NCBI GenBank assembly: GCA_019747795.1
Contig: JAIEQK010000045.1
Coordinates: forward strand, 1 to 32,531
Direction: 5' to 3'
From: Gammaproteobacteria bacterium
GTDB taxonomy: Bacteria > Pseudomonadota > Gammaproteobacteria > Ga0077536
Length of the DNA stretch: 32,531 nt
The notes beneath the pieces are model-generated. The model saw only the letters and a program-made list of their open reading frames with translations. It did no database searches and had not been told where the DNA came from. The position numbers and the translations under genes were made by a program. Positions within the stretch are counted from its first letter, which is position 1; every line of letters begins with the position of its first letter. Positions 7,427 to 14,260 of this stretch are shown one piece after another.

Positions 7427-9111
7427 GGCAGCACCCCGGCGTGGGCCTGGTGCTTGCCGAACACGCTGGCCATCGCGCCGCACATCTCGCCCAGGGTGGC
7501 GTAGGCCTTGGCGGCTTCGAGCAGCGGATACATGAGATTGCCATTGCCGTGGGCCTCGGCGGTGAGGCGTCCCAGGGCCAGCGCCACGCGTCCGTTATCG
7601 CGTTCGCGGCGCAGGCGTTGCAGGCGCGCGATCTGGGCGTCCACCATCGCCGCGGAGGGACGGTGCAGGCTGATGTCCGGCGCGGTCCCGTCCTGGAATC
7701 GGTTGACGCCGACCACTACCTGTTCGCCGTTCTCGATCTGGCGCTGCTGGGCGTAGGCCGAGCGCGCGATCTCGCCCTGGGCGCGGCCGTCCTCGATGGC
7801 GCGCAGCATGCCGCCCTCGGCCTCGATACGCGCGATCTGCGCGCCCACCTCGCGCTCGATCTCGTCGGTCAGGGCCTCGACATAGTAGGAGCCGCCCAGC
7901 GGATCGATGACATCACCGACGCCGCTCTCGTAGGCCAGCACCTGCTGGGTGCGCAGCGCGAGCAGCGCGGAATGCTCCGAGGGCAGGGCCAGCGCCTCGT
8001 CGTAGGCCGCGGCGTGAAAGGACTGCACGCCGCCGAGCACGGCCGCCAGGTTCTGCAGCGCGACACGCACGATGTTGTTCTCCGGCTGCTGCGCGGTCAG
8101 CGTGCTGCCGGCGGAACCGGCACCGGTGCGCCACATCCAGGACGCCGGATTGCGCGCGCCGAAACGTTCGCGCAGCAGCTTGGCCCACAGCCTGCGCGCT
8201 GCGCGGAACTTCGCCGCCTCGGGAAAGATCTCCGCCGAGGCCGTGAAGTTGAAGGCGATGCGCCGCGCGAAGTCGTCGATGTCCAGGCCGCGGGCGAGGC
8301 AGGCTTCGATGTAGGTGATGGCGTTCGCCAGCGCGAAGGCTACTTCCTGCACGCGCGTCGCGCCGGCCTCGCGCATGTGGTAGCCGCACACGTTCATGAA
8401 GTTCCAGCGCGGCAGGTGGCGGGTGCAGTACTCGATCACGTCGATGCACAGGCGCAGCGCCGGCCGCGGCGGGTAGATGTAGGCGCCGCGCGCGAGGTAT
8501 TCCTTCAGGATGTCGTTCTGCGTGGTGCCGCTGATCCGTTCGAGCGGCAGTCCTTCCTTCTCCGCCGTTGCGACGTACAGCGCGAGCGCCACCGCCGCGG
8601 CGCCGTTCATGGTCAGCGAGGGGCTCGCCTGTTCCAGCGGCAGGCCGTGGAAGATCGTTTCCATGTCCTGAAGCGAATCGACCGCGACGCCGACCACGCC
8701 GACCTCGCCGCGGGCGTCGGGGTCGTCGGAATCGAGCCCGAGCTGGGTCGGCAGGTCGAAGGCCACCAGCAGGCCGCCCTGGCCGCGGTCGAGCAGGTAA
8801 CGAAAGCGTTCATGGGTTTCCTCGGCCGAGCCGAAGCCGGCGTATTGCCGCATCGTCCACAGGCGGCCGGGGTACATGGTCGGCTGGATGCCGCGGGTAT
8901 AGGGATACTCGCCGGGGAAGCCCAGTTGTTCCAGGTAGCCGCACCCATCGTCCTCACGCGGGGTGTGGAGCAGGGGCGCCGCGCCTTCCTGCGCGCGCCA
9001 GCCGGCCGGTGCGATGGTGGCCGGGCGCAGGCCCTTGTCGACCGCAGGCGCCAGCACGTCCTTCTCCCAACGTTGCCGCGCGGCCGCGACGCTGCCCTGG
9101 TCTTCGCTCAT
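7423..9111 (-). CDS. methylmalonyl-CoA mutase-type large (catalytic) subunit
   Basis: This 562-aa protein is the TIM-barrel substrate-binding subunit of adenosylcobalamin acyl-CoA mutases, ending before the B12 domain. Visible landmarks are [24 protein letters not shown] (71-94), [16 protein letters not shown] (116-131), [24 protein letters not shown] (194-217) and the active-site His245 in CGYHMREAG. Substrate-discriminating positions are Tyr90 (RQYAG) and Arg208 (LARGAY), which match Tyr89/Arg207 of methylmalonyl-CoA mutase rather than Phe/Gln (isobutyryl-CoA) or Ile/Gln (2-hydroxyisobutyryl-CoA). Gln76 replaces a Tyr usually seen in RG-x-Y-x-TM. GGGGAGG lies 7 nt before ATG 9111. No meaB-type GTPase chaperone or epimerase is in view. 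Confidence 0.93.
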   Translation of the reverse strand: MSEDQGSVAAARQRWEKDVLAPAVDKGLRPATIAPAGWRAQEGAAPLLHTPREDDGCGYLEQLGFPGEYPYTRGIQPTMYPGRLWTMRQYAGFGSAEETHERFRYLLDRGQGGLLVAFDLPTQLGLDSDDPDARGEVGVVGVAVDSLQDMETIFHGLPLEQASPSLTMNGAAAVALALYVATAEKEGLPLERISGTTQNDILKEYLARGAYIYPPRPALRLCIDVIEYCTRHLPRWNFMNVCGYHMREAGATRVQEVAFALANAITYIEACLARGLDIDDFARRIAFNFTASAEIFPEAAKFRAARRLWAKLLRERFGARNPASWMWRTGAGSAGSTLTAQQPENNIVRVALQNLAAVLGGVQSFHAAAYDEALALPSEHSALLALRTQQVLAYESGVGDVIDPLGGSYYVEALTDEIEREVGAQIARIEAEGGMLRAIEDGRAQGEIARSAYAQQRQIENGEQVVVGVNRFQDGTAPDISLHRPSAAMVDAQIARLQRLRRERDNGRVALALGRLTAEAHGNGNLMYPLLEAAKAYATLGEMCGAMASVFGKHQAHAGVLP

Positions 9112-9144
9112 GGATTGCCTCCCCTGCCTTGGCGGCCGAAGCAA

Positions 9145-9160
9145 TGCACGAAACACGCCG
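9145..9160 (-). promoter_or_regulatory. candidate sigma54 (-24/-12) promoter of the mutase operon
   Basis: On the minus strand the sequence reads CGGCGTG-N4-GTGCA, with the invariant GG and GC spaced by exactly 10 nt. Four of eleven other consensus positions differ from TGGCACG-N4-TTGC, so the match is moderate. A start about 12 nt downstream (about 9134) would leave a 23-nt leader containing the Shine-Dalgarno site of the gene starting at 9111. The adjacent enhancer-binding-protein gene and the upstream TGTCGC repeats raise the likelihood. Confidence 0.4.
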
Positions 9161-9230
9161 TGATGCCCGCGGTCGGCTGGTGGGGCAGGGCGGGGCGCTT
9201 CGTGGTGGCCGGCACCGGCCAGGTGGGCGA

Positions 9231-9306
9231 TGTCGCAGCAGCCGGCGGCGCCCTGCGCGGTCCGGCACTGTCGCAGATCCGGGACAGATGTCGCGACGCA
9301 TGTCGC
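9231..9306. promoter_or_regulatory. cluster of four TGTCGC hexamers, candidate activator-binding sites
   Basis: TGTCGC occurs at 9231, 9269, 9289 and 9301 on the plus strand (GCGACA on the transcribed strand). The third is extended to TGTCGCGAC, which contains the palindrome GTCGCGAC. All four lie in the space between the activator gene's stop (9330) and the mutase start (9111), about 70-150 bp upstream of the -24/-12 candidate, where enhancer sites for sigma54 activators normally sit. The binding protein is inferred, not shown. Confidence 0.4.
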
Positions 9307-9329
9307 GCCCCTGCGCCGCGCGCGGACCC

Positions 9330-11258
9330 TCAGCGCCAGATCCAGTCGCGCGCCAGCCCGTACTGGTTCAACTTGCGGTAGAGCGAACTGCGGCTGATGC
9401 CGAGCAGCGCCGCCGCGGCGCTGACATTGCCCTGGCAGTCGCGCATGGCGCGTTCCACCGCCGCCGCCTCGGCAGCCTTCAGGCCCTGGGCAGGCGCGGG
9501 CCGCGCGGCCTCGCTGGCGGGCGTCGTGCCCCGCAGTTTTGCCGGCAGATCCTCTACGCCGATGCGCGCCTCGGTTGCCAGCATCGCGGCGCTGCGGATC
9601 ACGGCGTGCAGTTCGCGCAGGTTGCCCGGCCAGTCGTAGCCCTCGAGCACCGCCAGCGCCGCGGCGTCGAGATCGAGGTCGCGGCCGCTCTCGGCGCAGA
9701 AGTGGCGTGCCAGCAGCGCGATGTCGTCGCGCCGCGCGCGCAGCGGCGGCAGAACCAGCACCGCGCCGCTCAGGCGGTAGTAGAGATCGCGCCGCAGTAC
9801 GCCTTCGTTCATGGCCTGCTCGGGGTCGCGGTTGGTGGCCGACATGATGCGCACGTTGATCGGGCGGGCGCGGTCGGCGCCTATCGGCACCACTTCACCG
9901 TCCTGGATCACGCGCAGCAGCGCCACCTGCAGCGCCGCGCTGGTCTCGGTCACCTCGTCGAGGAAAATCGTGCCGCCATCGGCCTGTTCGAACTTGCCCT
10001 GCTGTCCATGACGGTTGGCGCCGGTGAAGGCGCCCTTTTCATAACCGAAGAGTTCCGAGGCGATGAGTTCCTGCGGAATGGCGCCGCAGTTGACCGCGAC
10101 GAACGGTCCGTCGGCGCGCTCGCTGGCGGCGTGGATGGCATGGGCAAGCAGTTCCTTGCCGGTGCCGGTCTCGCCGTGCAGCAAGAGCGGCAGCGGCGTG
10201 GGCGCGAGGCGTGCCGCCATGTCCAGGGTGTGCTTGAACACGGCGTTCTCACCGCGCAGGTGCACAAAGCGATAGCGCGTTCGCCAGGGGTTGGCGGCGC
10301 GCGCCGCGCGGCCGGCGGCCGGTACGGTGAACAGGGCACCGCGCACGCCGTCGGTCTCGATGGCGGTGTTCACCACGCGCTCGCTGGTGCGCGGTCGCAA
10401 TTGGAAACCGTCGTCGTCGGCCGGCTGAGCGCCGAAGTCTTCCGCGAGGCGTGGCAGGTCCGCCAGGGCGACGCCGATGTGGGCCGCGTCCAGGCCATAA
10501 CGCCGGGCCGCCGCGTCGTTGAACACGATCAGGCAGCCACGTCGATCCACGGCGAGGCAGGCGTCGTGGGCATGCTTGGCGGCCTGGCGCTGGAAACGCT
10601 CCAGCACGCGGGCGCGCAGCCGCCAGTCGCGTTCGGCGATGGCACGTTCGATGGCCTCGCCGGCGTGCAGCGCGAGATCGAGCACCGCCGGATGCAGCGC
10701 TTCGCGCAGACCTGAGATGTTGATCGCGCCGAGCACCGTCCGGGTCAGGGGATCGTGCAGCGGCACGGCCTGCGCGGCCCAGTCGTGCCAGCTCAGGCAG
10801 TAGTTCTCGCACCAGCCGGCGCGCACCGGCACCCCGTCGTGCAGGCAGGCGCCGAGCGCGGTGCAGCCCACCGCGGCTTCGCTCCAGTCGGCGCCGGGCA
10901 CGATGTTGAGTTCGCGTGCCCGATCGAGAGCGACCGAGCCCTGGTGTACGCGCACCGCGCGCCCGCTGCGGTCGGCCACCATGACCACCTGGTGGGGCTC
11001 CACGAGCGCGGCGGCGAGCAGTTGGAAGGCGGGATCGAGCACCGCGTGCCAGGGCACGGAACTCCGCGGCGGCTCGCTCTCGGAGGTCGCGAGCGGCGCG
11101 CGACTCAAGCGCGGATCCACGCCGCAGGCGCGTGAGCGCAGCCAGGAAGCGCGTATCGCCGCGGGCAGTTCGTCGAGCGCGGCATCGTGGCCGCTGACGA
11201 ACGCCTCCCACAGCCGTCGGGTGCCCCGTTCGTCGCTGTTCAGCCGGTCGTTGGCCAT
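9330..11258 (-). CDS. sigma54-dependent transcriptional activator, AcoR-like
   Basis: The 642-aa protein has a GAF-like sensor at about 75-215, a PAS-like segment at about 220-320, an AAA+ sigma54-interaction domain at about 335-575 and a Fis-type helix-turn-helix at about 600-635. The AAA+ domain has Walker A GETGTGKE (362-369), the sigma54-contacting loop GAFTGA (409-414) and Walker B GGTIFLDE (428-435). The HTH is NVSAAAALLGISRSSLYRKL (611-630). There is no receiver domain, so it should respond directly to a small molecule, like AcoR. ATG 11258 has GGGAGG 5 nt upstream. It is divergent from the dikinase operon, which has an exact -24/-12 promoter, and lies directly upstream of the mutase operon on the same strand. 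It is the obvious candidate activator of one or both. Confidence 0.95.
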   Translation of the reverse strand: MANDRLNSDERGTRRLWEAFVSGHDAALDELPAAIRASWLRSRACGVDPRLSRAPLATSESEPPRSSVPWHAVLDPAFQLLAAALVEPHQVVMVADRSGRAVRVHQGSVALDRARELNIVPGADWSEAAVGCTALGACLHDGVPVRAGWCENYCLSWHDWAAQAVPLHDPLTRTVLGAINISGLREALHPAVLDLALHAGEAIERAIAERDWRLRARVLERFQRQAAKHAHDACLAVDRRGCLIVFNDAAARRYGLDAAHIGVALADLPRLAEDFGAQPADDDGFQLRPRTSERVVNTAIETDGVRGALFTVPAAGRAARAANPWRTRYRFVHLRGENAVFKHTLDMAARLAPTPLPLLLHGETGTGKELLAHAIHAASERADGPFVAVNCGAIPQELIASELFGYEKGAFTGANRHGQQGKFEQADGGTIFLDEVTETSAALQVALLRVIQDGEVVPIGADRARPINVRIMSATNRDPEQAMNEGVLRRDLYYRLSGAVLVLPPLRARRDDIALLARHFCAESGRDLDLDAAALAVLEGYDWPGNLRELHAVIRSAAMLATEARIGVEDLPAKLRGTTPASEAARPAPAQGLKAAEAAAVERAMRDCQGNVSAAAALLGISRSSLYRKLNQYGLARDWIWR

Positions 11259-11317
11259 GCACCCTCCCGTGACGTCCAGACCTGGGTGACCGCCGTGCAG
11301 GCGATCCCCGGCGAACG

Positions 11318-11346
11318 AGTATAGGCCACTGCCCACCGCCGGCCAG
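11318..11346 (-). promoter_or_regulatory. candidate sigma70 promoter of the activator gene
   Basis: On the minus strand a TATACT -10 (11323-11318, five of six consensus) follows a weak CTGGCC -35 (11346-11341) at 17-nt spacing. Transcription would start near 11311, giving a leader of about 50 nt. The -35 lies 10 nt from the divergent -24 element, so the two polymerases could interfere with each other. Confidence 0.42.
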
Positions 11347-11355
11347 CGGCGGCCA

Positions 11356-11371
11356 TGGCACGCGCGTTGCA
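11356..11371 (+). promoter_or_regulatory. sigma54 (-24/-12) promoter, exact consensus
   Basis: TGGCACG (11356-11362), CGCG spacer (11363-11366) and TTGCA (11367-11371) reproduce the full consensus TGGCACG-N4-TTGCA, with GG and GC 10 nt apart. Transcription should start near 11383 and lead into the dikinase operon beginning at 11434. The 5' leader has an imperfect hairpin (GGGGACACG at 11383-11391 with CGTGCCCC at 11402-11409). The divergently encoded GAFTGA-type activator supplies the partner that sigma54 requires. Confidence 0.88.
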
Positions 11372-11433
11372 CCTCGGTCAGCGGGGACACGTCGCTCACG
11401 GCGTGCCCCTCGGCCACTCGGGGGAGGAGAGCC

Positions 11434-14232
11434 ATGCCTGACGCCAGTCTCGTCGTCGGCTTCGATGACGCGCTTGCCTCGCGACACGACCTGGTCGGCG
11501 GCAAGGCCGCCAATCTCGGACGCCTTAGCCAGGCCGGGTTCCCCGTGCCGCGCGGTTTCACCGTCGGTGTGGCGGCCCACCAGTTGTTCCACGGCAGCAT
11601 CGCCGAGCAACTCGCGGCCCTGCTTGGCGATCTCGACTACGCCCACGCCGAGCGGCTCGAAACCCAGACCGCGGCGCTACGCGGGCTGATCCTCGGCAGT
11701 CCGGTCCCGCCGGCGCTGGCGGCCGCCATCAGCGAGGCCTACGCCGGCCTGGCCGCCGACGGCGCGCCGCTGGTGGCGGTGCGCTCCTCCGGTACCGCCG
11801 AGGATCTCGCCGAGGCCTCCTTCGCCGGGCTGCACGACACCTTTCTCGACGTGCAGGGCGCCGACGCCGTACTGGCCGCGGTGAAACGCTGCTGGGCCTC
11901 GCTGTGGACGGCGCGTGCGGTTCACTACCGTCACCAGCGCGGTTTCGACCACGCCGACGCCCGTCTCGCGGTGGTGGTGCAGCGCATGGTGGCCGCCGAG
12001 ATGGCGGGCGTGCTGTTCACCGCCAATCCGCTCAACCTGCGCACCGACGAGTTCGTGATCAATGCGAGCTGGGGACTTGGTGAGGCCGTGGTAGCAGGCA
12101 TCGTCACCCCCGACGAGTTCGTGGTGGCGCGCGACAGCCTGGCGATCAAGCGGCATACGCTCGGCAGCAAGGAACTGCAGATCATCAAGCATCCCGACCA
12201 GCCCGGCACGCTGCGCGAAGCCGTGCTGCCGGCCCGCCGCGACAGTTTCTGTCTCGGCGAGGCCCAGGTCGCCGAACTCGCTGCGCTGGGCAAGCGGGTG
12301 ATGGCGCACTACGACGGTCTGCCGCAGGACATCGAGTGGGCCTGGGCCGAGGGCCGCTTCCACCTGCTGCAGGCGCGGCCGGTGACCGGCGCGGAATTCA
12401 CCTGGGACGAGGACATCAACGCCACCATCCCCGCGCATCACGACGAGCACACGGTGTGGACCAGCACCTGGGCGGATGACTTTCTCACCGGTGGCGTGAC
12501 ACCGCTCTACTACTCGGTGCGCGTGGGTGGCGAGTTCCAGCGCACCCACGATCACACCAACCGCGTGTACGGCTTTCCCCAGCTCGAAGGCGAGCTGATC
12601 TTCAAGTACCACCGCGCCACGGCGTACTTCAACTGCGACGTCGAACGCGAGTGGAACATCGTTTCCCTGCCTTCGCGGCTGCGCAACCTCGACTACGTGC
12701 CACACACCTGGGACGAGGCTCTGCGCGCCGCGCCTTTCAATGGGCTGCGCTTTCTGAAGATGATGGTGCGCATGCACTGGCTCGCGCCGCAGACCGGCGT
12801 GCTGCACTGGCTGTCGGACAAGCCGGGCGGGGTCTATCACTACCTGAAACATCGCGTGGCGGAAGCCAACGGTCCCACGCCCGAGGCCCTGCGCGCGCTT
12901 ACCGACGTGGAACTCGAAGCGCAGATCGCCCGCACGCGGCAACTCGCCGACGAGTGGTGCCTGACGCTGTGGGCGGGCTTCAACTTCTGGGCGGTCGGCG
13001 CCATGGGCCTGCTCGCGGTGCTGGTCGAGCGCTGGTACGACGGCGCCAACCGCGCGGTATACCAGGATCTCATCAGCGGCATGCCCAACACCCTGATGAT
13101 GATCGAGAGCCGCGCGCAGTGGCGCCTCGCCCAGCGCGTGCGCAACTCGCCGGTGCTGCGCGCCCTGCTGGCGGAGCACGAGGGCGCGGCGTTCTTCGCC
13201 GCGCTGCCGGCGCACGAGGACGGGCGCGCCTTCCTCGTCGAGTACGACGCCTTCCTGCGCGAACACGGCCATCGCGGTCACCAGGACCGCGACTACTACT
13301 ACAAGCGGCGCGTCGAGGATCCGGGCATCGACTACCGCATGCTGCGCGCCTACCTGCTGAGCGACGACACCACCACGCCCGAGCAGACCGAGCAGCGCCT
13401 GATCGCCGCGCGCGAGAAGGCCACCCGCGAAGTGCTGGACAACATTCGCGCCAAACCCTTCGGTGCGCTCAAGGCGCGGCTCTTCAGCGCGCTGCTCGGC
13501 TACGTGCACAAGTTCCTGGTGCAGCGTGACGACGAGCGCCACTACTACGATCGCATCACCTACCAGACCAAGAAGGTCTACGCCGAACTCGGCCGCCGCA
13601 TGCATGTGCGCGGCCTGCTGGACGGGCCTGAGGACTTCTTCTTCCTCGCCGAGGGCGAACTGCGCGAGGTGCTGGCAGGGCGCGACTCGCGGCCGCTGAC
13701 CCAGGCCAAGATCGCCGCGCGCCGCCGCGTGTTCGAGCGCCGCAACCGGCGCGAGGAACACACCCCGCCCTACCTGGTGGGCGGCGAGGCGCTGGACATC
13801 AAGGCACGCACCGAGATGCACGTGGTGGACGATGCGACGGGCGAGGGCCTGCGCGGCCTCGGCACCGCGGTTGGGCGTACCACCGGCATCGCGCGGGTGG
13901 TGCCGAACATCGACGACATCGGGCGCGTGCAGAAGGGCGACATCCTCGTCACCAACAGCACCGATCCGGGCTGGGCGCCGGTGTTCGCCATCATCGGCGG
14001 GCTGGTGCTCGAGACCGGCGGCCTGCTGGCCCACGGCGCCTGCCTGTCCCGCGAGTACGGCCTGCCGTCGGTGCTGCTGCGCCACGCCATGCGGCGCATC
14101 GAGGACGGGGCCCTGATCACCATCGACGGCGCGAGCGGCTTGGTCACCATCGAGCCGTCACCGACGGTCGCGGTCGCGGCGTCGGCCACGGACGACGCCG
14201 CGGCGTGGCAGGCCGCCGGCGCCACGCCATGA
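11434..14232 (+). CDS. PEP-synthase-like dikinase 1 (rifampin-phosphotransferase-type architecture)
   Basis: A 932-aa protein with three domains. The N-terminal ATP-grasp domain (about 1-320) has GGKAANLG (22-29), VRSSGTAEDL (116-125), an NPLNLRTDEFVINASWGLGE region and QARPVT (313-318). A large helical middle domain (about 340-800) contains HGHRGHQDRDYYYKRR (611-626). A C-terminal phosphohistidine swivelling domain (about 815-910) has His867 in ETGGLLAHGACLSREYGLP. There is no C-terminal PEP/pyruvate TIM barrel, so this is not PEP synthase. The plan is that of rifampin phosphotransferase, where ATP phosphorylates the His and the phosphate passes to an organic hydroxyl, giving AMP and Pi. The acceptor is set by the middle domain and is unknown. 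ATG 11434 has GGAGGAGA 5 nt upstream. It is the first gene after an exact sigma54 promoter. Confidence 0.9.
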   Translation: MPDASLVVGFDDALASRHDLVGGKAANLGRLSQAGFPVPRGFTVGVAAHQLFHGSIAEQLAALLGDLDYAHAERLETQTAALRGLILGSPVPPALAAAISEAYAGLAADGAPLVAVRSSGTAEDLAEASFAGLHDTFLDVQGADAVLAAVKRCWASLWTARAVHYRHQRGFDHADARLAVVVQRMVAAEMAGVLFTANPLNLRTDEFVINASWGLGEAVVAGIVTPDEFVVARDSLAIKRHTLGSKELQIIKHPDQPGTLREAVLPARRDSFCLGEAQVAELAALGKRVMAHYDGLPQDIEWAWAEGRFHLLQARPVTGAEFTWDEDINATIPAHHDEHTVWTSTWADDFLTGGVTPLYYSVRVGGEFQRTHDHTNRVYGFPQLEGELIFKYHRATAYFNCDVEREWNIVSLPSRLRNLDYVPHTWDEALRAAPFNGLRFLKMMVRMHWLAPQTGVLHWLSDKPGGVYHYLKHRVAEANGPTPEALRALTDVELEAQIARTRQLADEWCLTLWAGFNFWAVGAMGLLAVLVERWYDGANRAVYQDLISGMPNTLMMIESRAQWRLAQRVRNSPVLRALLAEHEGAAFFAALPAHEDGRAFLVEYDAFLREHGHRGHQDRDYYYKRRVEDPGIDYRMLRAYLLSDDTTTPEQTEQRLIAAREKATREVLDNIRAKPFGALKARLFSALLGYVHKFLVQRDDERHYYDRITYQTKKVYAELGRRMHVRGLLDGPEDFFFLAEGELREVLAGRDSRPLTQAKIAARRRVFERRNRREEHTPPYLVGGEALDIKARTEMHVVDDATGEGLRGLGTAVGRTTGIARVVPNIDDIGRVQKGDILVTNSTDPGWAPVFAIIGGLVLETGGLLAHGACLSREYGLPSVLLRHAMRRIEDGALITIDGASGLVTIEPSPTVAVAASATDDAAAWQAAGATP

Positions 14233-14260
14233 CAACCACCGGCCGGAAGGGGAGAGCAGC

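Noticed and set aside
7423-9111. Isobutyryl-CoA or 2-hydroxyisobutyryl-CoA mutase
   Set aside because: The discriminating positions are Tyr90 and Arg208, not Phe/Gln or Ile/Gln.
7363-9381. A 672-codon open frame on the plus strand opposite the mutase genes
   Set aside because: It is a shadow of GC-rich codon usage: its composition is Arg/Ala/Gly/His-rich with no family match, while the minus strand encodes clear mutase subunits.
11677-14085. Long antisense frames opposite both dikinases (also 14144-15604 and 15635-16978)
   Set aside because: Their translations are low-complexity His/Gly/Arg/Val mixtures, and the plus strand has intact, motif-rich enzymes.
11434-14232. Annotation as PEP synthase (ppsA)
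   Set aside because: The phosphohistidine domain is at the C-terminus and the PEP/pyruvate TIM barrel is missing, so the enzyme cannot be a canonical PEP synthase.
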